Part shown: positions 24,408 to 32,826 of the stretch, piece after piece | How the letters are laid out: each line of letters starts with the position of its first letter | How positions within the stretch are numbered: position 1 is the stretch's first letter | NCBI GenBank assembly: GCA_963837425.1 | Contig: CAWINH010000012.1 | Span: forward strand, 62,001-126,000 | Source of the DNA: CAWINH01 sp963837425 | GTDB taxonomy: Bacteria; Chloroflexota; Limnocylindria; QHBO01 | Direction of reading: 5' to 3' | Length of the DNA: 64,000 nt | Notes under the pieces: generated by a model | The model's input: the letters and a program-made list of their open reading frames with translations, nothing else | Database searches by the model: none | Told to the model about the DNA's origin: nothing | Program-made: the position numbers and the translations under genes

Positions 24408-25597
24408 GCATCGGACAGGCGACAGACGACGCCGTGCGGCGGATCGCCCACACGGAGCCCGGGCCGACGATTCGAACCTCGCGTTCCGCCCCGAGCGGCG
24501 TGACGATCGTCGGCGGCGGGCTTGACGGGCGCGCCGCCTGGTTCCTGGACGGCGTGGCACGCGGCCTGGCGGCCCGCGGCTATCTGGTCCGGCGGCAGGA
24601 CGGCCGGGATGCCCGCCACATTCCGCCCGATGTGCGGGTCGTGCTCAACGCGGTCGATCCCGGCGGGCCCCAGCCGTTCCGGCGCCGCTCGAAGGACATC
24701 TTCGTGGTGGGCGTCGCGGATCTCCCGAGTCGGCCGGACGATATGCTCCAGGCGGGCTACTCGCTCCTCGTGCGGTCGCTCTCGAACGTGTTCATCCCGA
24801 TCAGCCGACATGAATCGCAGACGGAGGCCTACTTCATCACCATGGAGCAGGGCTTTCATCGCTTCGCTCCCCGGCCGGACGAGGAGGCCTTCTTCACCGA
24901 GGTCGTGGATCGGCTCGTGCCGCTCGCGGAATCGCGCCTCGTCATCGAGAACGAGTTCGTTCCCGACCTGCCGCGCGAGCTGTGGGGAGGGGACGAGCAC
25001 ACCGCCGCGATGTACCGCACCGGACTGCGGCTCGCCGAGCTGGACCTGCTGCCGGCGCCCTGGCCCATCGACGAGCTCCTCTCGCCGGACGACCTGCGGC
25101 ATGTGAAGCGCCTGTTCGGGATCGGCGGCCTTTCCTACGGGAACGCGAGCGCCCGACACGAGGGAGACCGATTCTGGATGAGCGCCAGCGGCGTGGACAA
25201 GAGCCGGCTGCGCAAGGTCGGCACCGAGATCCTGATGGTCTCCGGCTTCGACGCCGAGGCGGGTGTCATCCGCCTCAGCGTGCCGCCCGGCGTGAAGCCG
25301 CGCCGGGTCTCGGTGGACGCGGTTGAGCACGTCACGATCTACCGCGAGCACCCCGAGGTGGGAGCCATCCTCCACGTCCATGGCTGGATGGCGGGCGCCT
25401 CCTCGACCGAGGTCGTCTACCCGTGCGGGACCCAGGAGCTGGCGCTCGAGGTGGCTGACCTCGTACGGGAGGCGCCCGATCCGGGGCACGCCGTCATTGG
25501 CCTCAAGAACCATGGGCTGACGATCACCGGCGAGAGCCTCGACGAGATCCTCGAGCGCGTCGGCCCCAGGATCCTGCGCCGCGTTCCCATGAGCTGA
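24404..25597 (+). CDS. class II aldolase/adducin protein with unknown N-terminal domain
   Basis: A 397-residue fusion. The C-terminal half (about 195-397) is a class II aldolase: GNASARHEGDRFWMSASGVDK, zinc His pair in ILHVHGWM and a third His in LKNHGLTITGE. The first 190 residues form a separate domain with a Rossmann-like start (TIVGGGLDGRAAWFLDGVA) and blocks such as IFVVGVADLPSRPDD that I cannot assign. Class II aldolases split or epimerise sugar phosphates, for example fuculose or ribulose phosphate. TTG 24404 overlaps the NfeD stop. It is followed 9 nt later by a zinc dehydrogenase. Confidence 0.75.
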   Translation: MSIGQATDDAVRRIAHTEPGPTIRTSRSAPSGVTIVGGGLDGRAAWFLDGVARGLAARGYLVRRQDGRDARHIPPDVRVVLNAVDPGGPQPFRRRSKDIFVVGVADLPSRPDDMLQAGYSLLVRSLSNVFIPISRHESQTEAYFITMEQGFHRFAPRPDEEAFFTEVVDRLVPLAESRLVIENEFVPDLPRELWGGDEHTAAMYRTGLRLAELDLLPAPWPIDELLSPDDLRHVKRLFGIGGLSYGNASARHEGDRFWMSASGVDKSRLRKVGTEILMVSGFDAEAGVIRLSVPPGVKPRRVSVDAVEHVTIYREHPEVGAILHVHGWMAGASSTEVVYPCGTQELALEVADLVREAPDPGHAVIGLKNHGLTITGESLDEILERVGPRILRRVPMS

Positions 25598-25606
25598 CCG
25601 GCCGCC

Positions 25607-26830
25607 ATGGCCGATGGGTCCGCGCACGGCGTTCGCCTCAGGTTCGGTACATCGGCGCTGAATCATCGCGCGCTGCGGTTACTGGGCGGCCGCCTCCCGA
25701 GGGTGGCCGGCGGCTGGATGCCGTGGCTCACGTACGGGCCGATGAGGCTCCCCGCGCCCACGACGACGGGGTGGGTTCGGCTGCGCCCCGCGCTGTCCGG
25801 TGTCTGCGGGACCGACATCTCGCTCCTGACCGGGCGAGCCAGCGCCATCCTCTCCCCGTTCGCCTCGTTTCCCGCGGTGCTGGGACACGAGATCCTGGCC
25901 ACGATCGTGGATGGGCCGAGGGCGGGGGAGCGGGTCGTCGTGGATCCGCTGATCTCGTGCCGGATGCGCGGATTGCCCGACTGTCAATGGTGCGCGGCGG
26001 GCCAGCCGTCACTGTGCCTGAACGCCGCGGAGGGCGCCCTGGCTCCCGGGCCGATGATCGGCTTCTGCGCCGACCTTCCGGGCGGCTGGTCGGATGCGAT
26101 GCTGGCGCACGAGAGCCAGCTGCATGCGGTGCCGCCCGAGCTCACGGATGAGGAGGCGGTGCTCGTCGAGCCGATGGGCGTCGCGATGCACGCCGTGCTC
26201 CAACGGATCCCGCAGGCCCGCGAGCGGGTGCTGGTCATCGGGGGCGGGACCCTCGGACTGTGCACGGTGGCGGCGCTCCACCTCACCGATCCGGAGATCG
26301 ATGTGACGATCGTCGCCCGCCACCCGGCGCAGGCTCGCCTGGCCGATGCGCTCGGGGCAGCGCGGGTCCTTCGTTCCGACGGCGACCGCGTCGTTCGCGA
26401 GGCGGCGACGGTGGTCGGCGCTCGGGCGTATCGGTCCCTCTATGGGAAGCCGGTGATCACCGGCGGCTTCGCTCATGTCTTCGACGCGGTCGGCTCACGG
26501 ACCACGCTGCAAGCGGCGATCACCCTGGCGGCGGGCCGCGGGCGGGTGACCGTTCTCGGGGGACCCGGCAAGCTGGCCGGCGTGGACTGGACGCTGGTAT
26601 GGACACGAGAGCTGCACCTCGCGGGCACCTACGTCTACGGGCGAGAGGCGGACCTGCCCGGCACGCCGCATACCTTCGACCACGTGATCAGCCGCCTGGT
26701 GGCAACGCGCGATCTGCCGCTCGGCGAGCTCGTCACCCACCGGTTCGGCCTGCGCGAATGGCGCGCGGCGATGGCCACCGCGCTGAACCGCGGCCGGTCT
26801 GGTGCGTTGAAGATCGTCTTTCAACCGTGA
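25607..26830 (+). CDS. zinc-containing MDR-family dehydrogenase
   Basis: A 407-residue medium-chain dehydrogenase. The catalytic zinc region is SGVCGTDISLLTG and LGHEI; a structural zinc site is likely in CRMRGLPDCQWCAAGQPSLC; the nucleotide fold is VLVIGGGTLGLCTVAALHL, and the second half ends with ALKIVFQP. It probably oxidises an alcohol or sugar alcohol with NAD(P). It lies 9 nt after the aldolase gene, so both may act on one sugar-derived compound; the substrate is not evident. Confidence 0.8.
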   Translation: MADGSAHGVRLRFGTSALNHRALRLLGGRLPRVAGGWMPWLTYGPMRLPAPTTTGWVRLRPALSGVCGTDISLLTGRASAILSPFASFPAVLGHEILATIVDGPRAGERVVVDPLISCRMRGLPDCQWCAAGQPSLCLNAAEGALAPGPMIGFCADLPGGWSDAMLAHESQLHAVPPELTDEEAVLVEPMGVAMHAVLQRIPQARERVLVIGGGTLGLCTVAALHLTDPEIDVTIVARHPAQARLADALGAARVLRSDGDRVVREAATVVGARAYRSLYGKPVITGGFAHVFDAVGSRTTLQAAITLAAGRGRVTVLGGPGKLAGVDWTLVWTRELHLAGTYVYGREADLPGTPHTFDHVISRLVATRDLPLGELVTHRFGLREWRAAMATALNRGRSGALKIVFQP

Positions 26831-26901
26831 GGGCGCGACGCCGAGCCGGAGTTGGCATATGCTGACCTTCACGCCCAGCACGGAAGGGGTCCTCGACCGC
26901 C

Positions 26902-27804
26902 ATGGATAACCCTGTCACCCTGTCGATTCTCGTCGCCGTTCTCATCGTGCTGCTGTTCCTGATCTACAGCACGGTCCACATCGTTCGACAGTACGAGCGA
27001 CTCGTGGTCTTCACGCTGGGACGGGTCACCAACGGATCCGCCGGCCCGGGCCTGATCCTGCTGGTGCCCATCGTCCAGCAGCCGGTGAAGGTGGACCTCC
27101 GTGAGTTCTACCTTGAAGTACCGCAGCAGACCTGCATCACGAAGGACAACGCGCCGATCAGCATCGACTTCCTCGTCTACTCGAAGGTCTTCGAGCCCGA
27201 GCAGTCGGTGACGGCAATCACGAACTTCTCCGGCGCGTCCCAGGCGTTGGCCGCCACGACGCTGCGCGCCGTCATCGGCGACATCCCGCTCGATGACGTC
27301 CTCGCCAAGCGCGAGGAGATCAACAACATCCTGCGCACGAAGCTCGACGAGGTCACCCACCGCTGGGGGGTGAAGATCACGAACGTCGAGATCCGGGAGA
27401 TCGTGCCGCCGCGCGATATCCAGGAGGCGATGAACCGCCAGATGAGCGCCGAGCGCAACCGGCGCGCGGTGATCACCGAGTCGGAGGGCACGCGGCAGGC
27501 GACGATCAACGTCGCCGAGGGTGACAAGCAGAGCGCCATCCTGCGCGCCGAGGGCAATCGCCAGTCCCAGATCCTCCAGGCGGAGGGCTATGCGAACGCG
27601 CTGAAGACGATCTTCGGCGCGGCGAAGGGGATCGATGCGAGGACGATGGCGCTCCAGTACCTCGAGGCGCTCAAGGTGCTTGGTGCCGGCGAGTCCACGA
27701 AGTGGGTGATCCCCATGGAGCTCGCCGAGCTGACACGGCCGATTCGCAGCGCCATGGCCGCCGCGGGCGCCGGCGCGGGCTCGGGCGAGGCGACATCGGG
27801 GTGA
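26902..27804 (+). CDS. SPFH-domain protein (stomatin/SlpA type)
   Basis: A 300-residue membrane scaffold. One N-terminal transmembrane helix (SILVAVLIVLLFLIY) is followed by the SPFH domain with QYERLVVFTLGRVT, GPGLILLVPIV and IREIVPPRDIQEAMNRQMSAER, and by a long coiled coil rich in Ala/Glu/Gln. Bacterial stomatins pair with NfeD proteases, here 2.5 kb upstream, to organise membrane microdomains. A GGAAGGGG stretch lies about 15 nt before ATG 26902, and a TATGCT -10 candidate at 26858-26863 gives a leadered mRNA. Confidence 0.9.
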   Translation: MDNPVTLSILVAVLIVLLFLIYSTVHIVRQYERLVVFTLGRVTNGSAGPGLILLVPIVQQPVKVDLREFYLEVPQQTCITKDNAPISIDFLVYSKVFEPEQSVTAITNFSGASQALAATTLRAVIGDIPLDDVLAKREEINNILRTKLDEVTHRWGVKITNVEIREIVPPRDIQEAMNRQMSAERNRRAVITESEGTRQATINVAEGDKQSAILRAEGNRQSQILQAEGYANALKTIFGAAKGIDARTMALQYLEALKVLGAGESTKWVIPMELAELTRPIRSAMAAAGAGAGSGEATSG

Positions 27805-27817
27805 ACCCGGGCCGGGA

Positions 27818-28753
27818 ATGACGGCACCGGCCGGCTCGCGGCGCAGCCTGGCCGGCTCGATCGGCCGCATCGCGGCGGCCGGAGCGGCCGCGGCAGTAGC
27901 GTACCTCGCGTATCTCAGCATCGAGGGGTCGCGCCGCGTCGTGCGGCCCGGACGCCGGCCGCTCGTCCCCGAGGACGGCGGCCCCGCCACTCCAGCAGAG
28001 GTTGGTCTCCCGTACGAGGCGGTGCGTTTCACCGCCGACGACGGGGTCACGCTGTCGGGCTGGCTGATCCCGGCGGCGCGCGAGACGCGGGCCGTCGTCA
28101 TCCTCCTCCACGGCTTTTCCTGGCACCGGCTGCCATGGCTCACCGACTTCGTGCCGTGGCTGCAGCCCCGGTTCCACCTGCTGCAGTTCGATTTTCGGGG
28201 CCATGGCGCCTCCGACGATGCGCCGATCACGCTCGGCACCCTCGAGCAGCGTGATGTGGCGGCCGCCGTCCGGTTCGTCACCTCGCGGGGTCTGGGCCCG
28301 GTCGCCCTGATGGGGGTCTCGATGGGGGGCAGTGTGGCGATCATGGCCGCGCCCGACCTGCCGGTGGTCGCCGTGGTGGCCGACTCGGCCTACGCGGAGC
28401 TGCGGAATCCGATCGCCAACAGCATGCGAGATGGCGGCTACCCGCTGGCCGGCATCGGGTCGAGGCTCGTCCTGCTCGCCGCGAGCCTGCGCGCCGGCGT
28501 TCGACTCCGATCGCCGATCGACCGGGCGCCGGCGATCGCGCCGCGCGGGCTGCTCCTGATCGCACCACGGGAGGATCGGCTCGTGAGCTGGACCCAATCG
28601 AGCGCGCTCTTCGCGGCGGCGAGGGAACCGAAGGAGCTGTACGTCGTCGACGGCGCGGAGCATGCGGGGGCGCACGCCGTCGGCGGAGCCGAGTACGAGC
28701 GTCGGGTGCTGGACTTCCTCAACCGCTACCTTGACGGTGTCGCGCCCGTATAA
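27818..28753 (+). CDS. alpha/beta hydrolase
   Basis: A 311-residue serine hydrolase. After an N-terminal membrane-type helix (IAAAGAAAAVAYLAYL), the fold shows ILLHGFSWH (oxyanion side), the nucleophile elbow GVSMGG (about 167-172), an acid in APREDRLV and His in AEHAGAH. It most likely acts on an ester or related bond on the inner membrane side; the substrate is unknown. It follows the SPFH gene by 13 nt. Confidence 0.82.
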   Translation: MTAPAGSRRSLAGSIGRIAAAGAAAAVAYLAYLSIEGSRRVVRPGRRPLVPEDGGPATPAEVGLPYEAVRFTADDGVTLSGWLIPAARETRAVVILLHGFSWHRLPWLTDFVPWLQPRFHLLQFDFRGHGASDDAPITLGTLEQRDVAAAVRFVTSRGLGPVALMGVSMGGSVAIMAAPDLPVVAVVADSAYAELRNPIANSMRDGGYPLAGIGSRLVLLAASLRAGVRLRSPIDRAPAIAPRGLLLIAPREDRLVSWTQSSALFAAAREPKELYVVDGAEHAGAHAVGGAEYERRVLDFLNRYLDGVAPV

Positions 28754-28754
28754 T
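28749..28754 (+). promoter_or_regulatory. -10 box TATAAT for cpaE-like gene
   Basis: A perfect TATAAT overlapping the hydrolase stop codon, 32 nt before ATG 28787. TTGACG at 28731-28736 is only 12 nt upstream, too close for a standard -35. The mRNA would have a leader with AGGGG as Shine-Dalgarno. Confidence 0.5.
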
Positions 28755-28786
28755 CGCGCGGACCGATCGCTTGCCAGGGGTCCTGC

Positions 28787-29974
28787 ATGCCCGCCACCAA
28801 GGTCCTGGTCGTCGACGACGACCTCAACATCCAGCGAGTCCTGGTCTTCGCCCTCAAGCAGGAGGGCTACGAGGTGCTGGTCGCCTCGGACGGTGAGACC
28901 GGGGTCGATATGGCCCAGGACGCCCAGCCGGACCTGATCCTCATGGACGTCGCCATGCCCAAGCTCGATGGCTACGCGGCGACGCAGCAGATTCGAGCGG
29001 CCGAGGCGGCGGGACGGCGGGTGCCGATCATCATGCTCACCGCCGAGGCCGACGTCGGACAACGCGTCAGGGGGCTCCGGGCCGGCGCGGACGACGATAT
29101 CGTCAAGCCCTTCCATCCGCTCGAGCTCATGGCGCGTATCAAGGCGCTGCTGGCACGGAGCGGGGGGAGCGCGCCGGTGACGACCGGGGACGCACCCACG
29201 CTTGGGCAGCTCGCCCTTTTCTACGGCGCGAAGGGCGGAGTTGGGACCACGACGATCGCCATCAACGCCGCGATCGCCCTCTCGCGGGAGCTTGGGCGCA
29301 AGACCGCGCTCGTTGACGCCAACCTCCAGTTCGGAGACATGCGCGTCTTCCTGGACCTCGGGCTCGACACCGCGTCGATCGTGAACGCCATCAGCGAGCC
29401 CGATCTCGACGGCGACCTCCTGCGGAAGCTGATGGTCCGCCACCATGCGGGAATCGACCTCCTGCTGGCGCCCCCCTCACCCGAGGCCGCGGACATCGTC
29501 ATGGAGCGCCAGCGAACCGATCCTGCCGCCCTGACCAACCTGCTCAATCTGCTGCGGCGCGCATACGACTACACGATGGTCGACATGGGCAAGACCATCG
29601 ACGACTTCAACCTGCAGCTCTTCGACGAGGCGGACCTCATCTTCGTGGTGATGACCGCGGACCTCTCGTGCCTGAAGAACGTGCGGCTGGTCGTCGAGAC
29701 GATGGAGCACCTCGGGTACGAGAAGGGAAAGGTGCAGCTCGTCCTGAACCGGTCGAACGCGTACACCGGGATCAACGTCGCGAATGCCGAGTCGGCGCTC
29801 GGCCGCAAGATCGACTACCAGGTGATCAACGAGTATCGCGCTGCGATCAGCTCGTTGAACTCCGGCGAACCATTCATGTCCAGCCGCCCGGATTCGCCGC
29901 TCGGCCGCAGCGTGGCCGACTTCACGAAGGCGCTCGACAAGGAGCTTGCCGCCGAGGCCGCCGCCTCCCGGTAA
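28787..29974 (+). CDS. CpaE/TadZ-type protein: receiver domain fused to MinD-like ATPase
   Basis: A 395-residue fusion. Residues 1-120 are a response-regulator receiver domain with acidic pocket VVDDD, phosphoacceptor Asp in ILMDVAMPKLDG (about 50) and switch Lys in IVKPFHP. Residues 140-380 form a MinD/ParA ATPase with deviant Walker A KGGVGTTT, TALVDANLQFGD and DYTMVDMGKTIDD. CpaE/TadZ proteins localise Tad pilus machinery to the pole; the Tad pilin genes lie 6-9 kb upstream on the other strand. Many TadZ receiver domains have lost the Asp, but here it is intact, so control by phosphorylation is possible. Confidence 0.85.
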   Translation: MPATKVLVVDDDLNIQRVLVFALKQEGYEVLVASDGETGVDMAQDAQPDLILMDVAMPKLDGYAATQQIRAAEAAGRRVPIIMLTAEADVGQRVRGLRAGADDDIVKPFHPLELMARIKALLARSGGSAPVTTGDAPTLGQLALFYGAKGGVGTTTIAINAAIALSRELGRKTALVDANLQFGDMRVFLDLGLDTASIVNAISEPDLDGDLLRKLMVRHHAGIDLLLAPPSPEAADIVMERQRTDPAALTNLLNLLRRAYDYTMVDMGKTIDDFNLQLFDEADLIFVVMTADLSCLKNVRLVVETMEHLGYEKGKVQLVLNRSNAYTGINVANAESALGRKIDYQVINEYRAAISSLNSGEPFMSSRPDSPLGRSVADFTKALDKELAAEAAASR

Positions 29975-30009
29975 TCGGGGGCTAATGGACCGATAAGCTC
30001 CCGCGCGTA

Positions 30010-30066
30010 GCCTGCCCTCCGCCGGTCGCCGCTGGAGTTTGGGAGGCGAGCAGGCGGGCGACCGGC
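30010..30066 (+). promoter_or_regulatory. two mutually exclusive hairpins before comM (possible attenuator)
   Basis: Stem A pairs 30010-30020 with 30042-30055 (11 bp with a 3-nt bulge). Stem B pairs GCCGGTCGCC (30021-30030) with GGCGACCGGC (30057-30066), a perfect 10-bp stem followed by the pyrimidine-rich ACTCCTTTCTTC. The arms interleave with almost no loop left, so both cannot form fully at once. Stem B could be a terminator and stem A its competitor; it could also simply end the cpaE-like transcript. Confidence 0.35.
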
Positions 30067-30103
30067 ACTCCTTTCTTCAGCCTCCCGTTGTCGGAGCGGT
30101 GCC

Positions 30104-31585
30104 GTGCTTGCCCAGTCGCTGAGCGCCTCGATTCTCGGCGTGGACGGAGTCCTCGTGCGCGCGGAGGTGGACGTCGCCTTCGGGCTCCCGTCGCTGACGA
30201 TCGTGGGGCTTGCGGGGAGCCAGGTCCAGGAGGCCCGCGAGCGCGTGCGCAGCGCGCTGCGCAACAGCGGCTTCGAGGCGCCGGCGCGACGGATCACCGT
30301 CAACCTCGCGCCGGCGGACCTGCCCAAGAACGGGACCGCGTTCGATGTCGCCATCGCCACGGGCATCCTCGCCGCCTCGGGGCAGCTGCCTGCGGCCGAG
30401 CGCGCGCTGCGGCGCACGGTCCTCATCGGGGAGCTGGCATTGGATGGGACGCTCCGTTCGGTCGCGGGCGTGATGGCTCTGGTCGCCGCCGCGCGCGACG
30501 AGGGAATCCGTCGCGCGATCGTGGCCGCGGACGACGTGATCGAGGCGGCGGCGGTGAGCGACGTCCGGGTCATGGGTGCCCGGCGGCTCGGCGACGTGGT
30601 GGCCTGCCTCGCCGGCGTGAGGCCGCTGCCCGCAGCTCGTCGCACGCTCCTGCCCGATGTGGCAGAAACCGTCGCCGATCCGGACCTCGCAGACGTCGTT
30701 GGCCAGCGGTCCGCGCGCCGGGCCCTGGAGATCGCCCTGGCCGGGCGACACAACCTCGCCCTGTGCGGGCCGCCGGGGGTGGGAAAGACGCTGCTCCTGC
30801 GCTGCGCATCCGCGCTGCAGCCCGCCCTCGATGACGACGAGGCGATCGCCGTCAGCCGGATCTATTCAGTAGCCGGCCTCCTCGACCGGCGGGCGCCGAT
30901 CCAGCGAGTGCGCCCCGTTCGAGCGCCGCATCACACGGTGTCCACCGCGGGGCTCGTGGGCGGCGGTCCGCACGTGCGCCCCGGCGAGGTCTCGCTCGCG
31001 CACCTCGGGCTGCTGGTCCTGGACGAGATGCTCGAGTTTCGAAGCGACGCGCTCGACGCGCTGCGCCAGCCGCTCGAGTCCGGCACCGTGACAATCGCGC
31101 GCGCGAACGGAGCCCTGTCGCTCCCCGCACGCTTCACGCTGCTCGCGGCGTTCAACCCGTGCCCGTGCGGCTGGCGGGATGTCGAAGGTCGAACCTGCGT
31201 CTGCGACGAAGGCGTCGCGCGACGCTACCTCGCGCATCTCTCCGGGCCGCTCCGTGATCGCCTCGATCTGTGGGTGAACATGGATGACGGCAGTGGCGTC
31301 GGGGCGGGGGACGGAGCGGAGGCGAGCCACGACGTTGCCGCGCGGGTGAGCCGGGTGCGCGCGCTTCAACGCGAGCGCGTGGCCGGTGGCGCGGGTCGCA
31401 TGGCGGGCGCGCAAGCCGGCTCAATCGGCCTCCTCGAGCATCGGGCTCGGCAGTTCAGGCTGTCGCCGCGTCGCGTGCGGCGAGTTGCCGGCGTGGCGCG
31501 CACGATCGCGGACCTCGAAGGCGCTGATCGAGTGCGGAATCAGCACGTCGATGAGGCGCTGCACTACCGTCCGGCGCCGGCATGA
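30104..31585 (+). CDS. comM: ComM/YifB-family Mg-chelatase-like AAA ATPase
   Basis: A 493-residue protein with an N-terminal Lon-like fold (DVAFGLPSLTIVGLAG), a Mg-chelatase AAA domain with Walker A GPPGVGKT, the ComM block APHHTVSTAGLVGGG, Walker B LLVLDEMLEF, a zinc-type CPCGWRD...CVC cluster and a C-terminal Mg-chelatase domain. ComM is a branch-migration helicase that integrates transforming DNA. GTG 30104 is the start. It overlaps dprA by 4 nt (ATGA), the classic competence pair. Confidence 0.92.
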   Translation: MLAQSLSASILGVDGVLVRAEVDVAFGLPSLTIVGLAGSQVQEARERVRSALRNSGFEAPARRITVNLAPADLPKNGTAFDVAIATGILAASGQLPAAERALRRTVLIGELALDGTLRSVAGVMALVAAARDEGIRRAIVAADDVIEAAAVSDVRVMGARRLGDVVACLAGVRPLPAARRTLLPDVAETVADPDLADVVGQRSARRALEIALAGRHNLALCGPPGVGKTLLLRCASALQPALDDDEAIAVSRIYSVAGLLDRRAPIQRVRPVRAPHHTVSTAGLVGGGPHVRPGEVSLAHLGLLVLDEMLEFRSDALDALRQPLESGTVTIARANGALSLPARFTLLAAFNPCPCGWRDVEGRTCVCDEGVARRYLAHLSGPLRDRLDLWVNMDDGSGVGAGDGAEASHDVAARVSRVRALQRERVAGGAGRMAGAQAGSIGLLEHRARQFRLSPRRVRRVAGVARTIADLEGADRVRNQHVDEALHYRPAPA

Positions 31586-32826
31586 TCGGTGTCGGCGGGC
31601 TCGATCCGGTTGCATCGCGCCCATTGCAGCTGCGAATGACCGAGGCAGGGGACCTGCCGTACGAGCCGGCGGACCGCGACTGCTGGCTGGCCCTCACACT
31701 CCTGCCGGGCGTCGGCCCGGCCGCGTTCGCCCAGGCGCTGCGGCGATTCGGGTCGGCGCGCCGTGCGTGGGCGGCCGGGCCGACCTGGCTCGGAACGCTG
31801 CAGCGCCACCACCAGGAGTCTCTCGCTTCCTACGAGCGGATCGGACGCGAGGGTCCGCGACGGGCAAGCGCCAGGCTCGAGGCGGCGCTTGGGGCATGTG
31901 GTGCCAGGGCCGTGATTGCGCCCGATCCGGGATACCCGGCCGCCCTTCGCGACATCTGGCCACGGCCCCCGGTGCTGTACGTTCGTGGCGACCTCGCCTG
32001 CCTCGAGGCGCCGACCGTGGCCGTGGTGGGGACCCGACGCCCTTCCGGGTACGGGCGCGCCGCCGCGACGGAGATCGCTGACGAGCTGGCGCGGGCCGGT
32101 GCCACCGTCGTCAGCGGGCTGGCGCTGGGCATCGATGGCGAGGCGCATGCTGCCGTGCTGGCGGCGGGCGGTCGTACCGTGGCCGTGCTGCCATCGCCAA
32201 TCAGTCGGGTGTACCCACCTCGGCACACGGAGCTCGCGGAGCGCATGGTGGCAGCCGGTGGGGCGCTGATCAGCGAGGTGGCCCCCGGACAGCCCATCGG
32301 CAAGCCCGACTTTGCGCGGCGCAACCGGATCATCGCCGCGCTGGCGGTGGCCGTGGTCGTTGTGGAGGCGCCGGATCGGTCGGGCGCACTGCTCACCGCG
32401 GCCGCAGCGGCCGGACTCGGACGCGAGGTCCACGCGGTTCCCGGGCCCATCCACGCGGCCCAGTCGCGGGGCTGCAACCGGCTGATCGCCGACCAGCACG
32501 CGTCGCTGGTCACCTCGGCCGTTGGGCTCCTCCATCAGATCGGCGTCAGTCGCGGTCGAGCGCCAATCAGCGTCCAGGAGCTGTCGGATTCCGAGGGTGT
32601 CGTCCTCGGGCAGCTCCTGCGCCGGCCTGGCTCGATCGAGGAGCTGATCAGCCGGACTCACTACCCGACGCCAACGATCGCCAGCTCGCTCACCCTGCTC
32701 GAGGCGCGTGGCCTCGTCACGTCGTACGGTGGCGCCACGTTTCATCCGACCCTGACGGCGCGCCGAATCGGCCATCTGCCGGGCAGCGCCGCAGCTCCGC
32801 GGCTGGCGGCGCGCGAGGACGGATGA
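31582..32826 (+). CDS. dprA: DNA-processing protein DprA
   Basis: A 414-residue protein. An N-terminal helix-hairpin-helix-like region (LALTLLPGVGPAAF) is followed by the Rossmann-like DprA core with VAVVGTRRPSGYG, VVSGLALGIDGEAH, GGRTVAVLPSP, FARRNRIIAAL and VHAVPGPI, and by a C-terminal winged-helix domain. DprA loads RecA onto incoming single-stranded DNA during transformation. ATG 31582 overlaps the comM stop, and its own stop overlaps the ATG of the next gene. Together they mark a competence-related operon. Confidence 0.93.
   Translation: MIGVGGLDPVASRPLQLRMTEAGDLPYEPADRDCWLALTLLPGVGPAAFAQALRRFGSARRAWAAGPTWLGTLQRHHQESLASYERIGREGPRRASARLEAALGACGARAVIAPDPGYPAALRDIWPRPPVLYVRGDLACLEAPTVAVVGTRRPSGYGRAAATEIADELARAGATVVSGLALGIDGEAHAAVLAAGGRTVAVLPSPISRVYPPRHTELAERMVAAGGALISEVAPGQPIGKPDFARRNRIIAALAVAVVVVEAPDRSGALLTAAAAAGLGREVHAVPGPIHAAQSRGCNRLIADQHASLVTSAVGLLHQIGVSRGRAPISVQELSDSEGVVLGQLLRRPGSIEELISRTHYPTPTIASSLTLLEARGLVTSYGGATFHPTLTARRIGHLPGSAAAPRLAAREDG

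Noticed and set aside
28731..28754. TTGACG plus TATAAT as a standard sigma-70 promoter.
   Set aside because: The spacer is only 12 nt, too short for normal -35/-10 recognition; only the -10 box is kept.
30010..30066. H-type pseudoknot before comM.
   Set aside because: The arms interleave, but the connecting loops are 0 and 1 nt, too short to span stems of 10-11 bp; competing hairpins are more likely.
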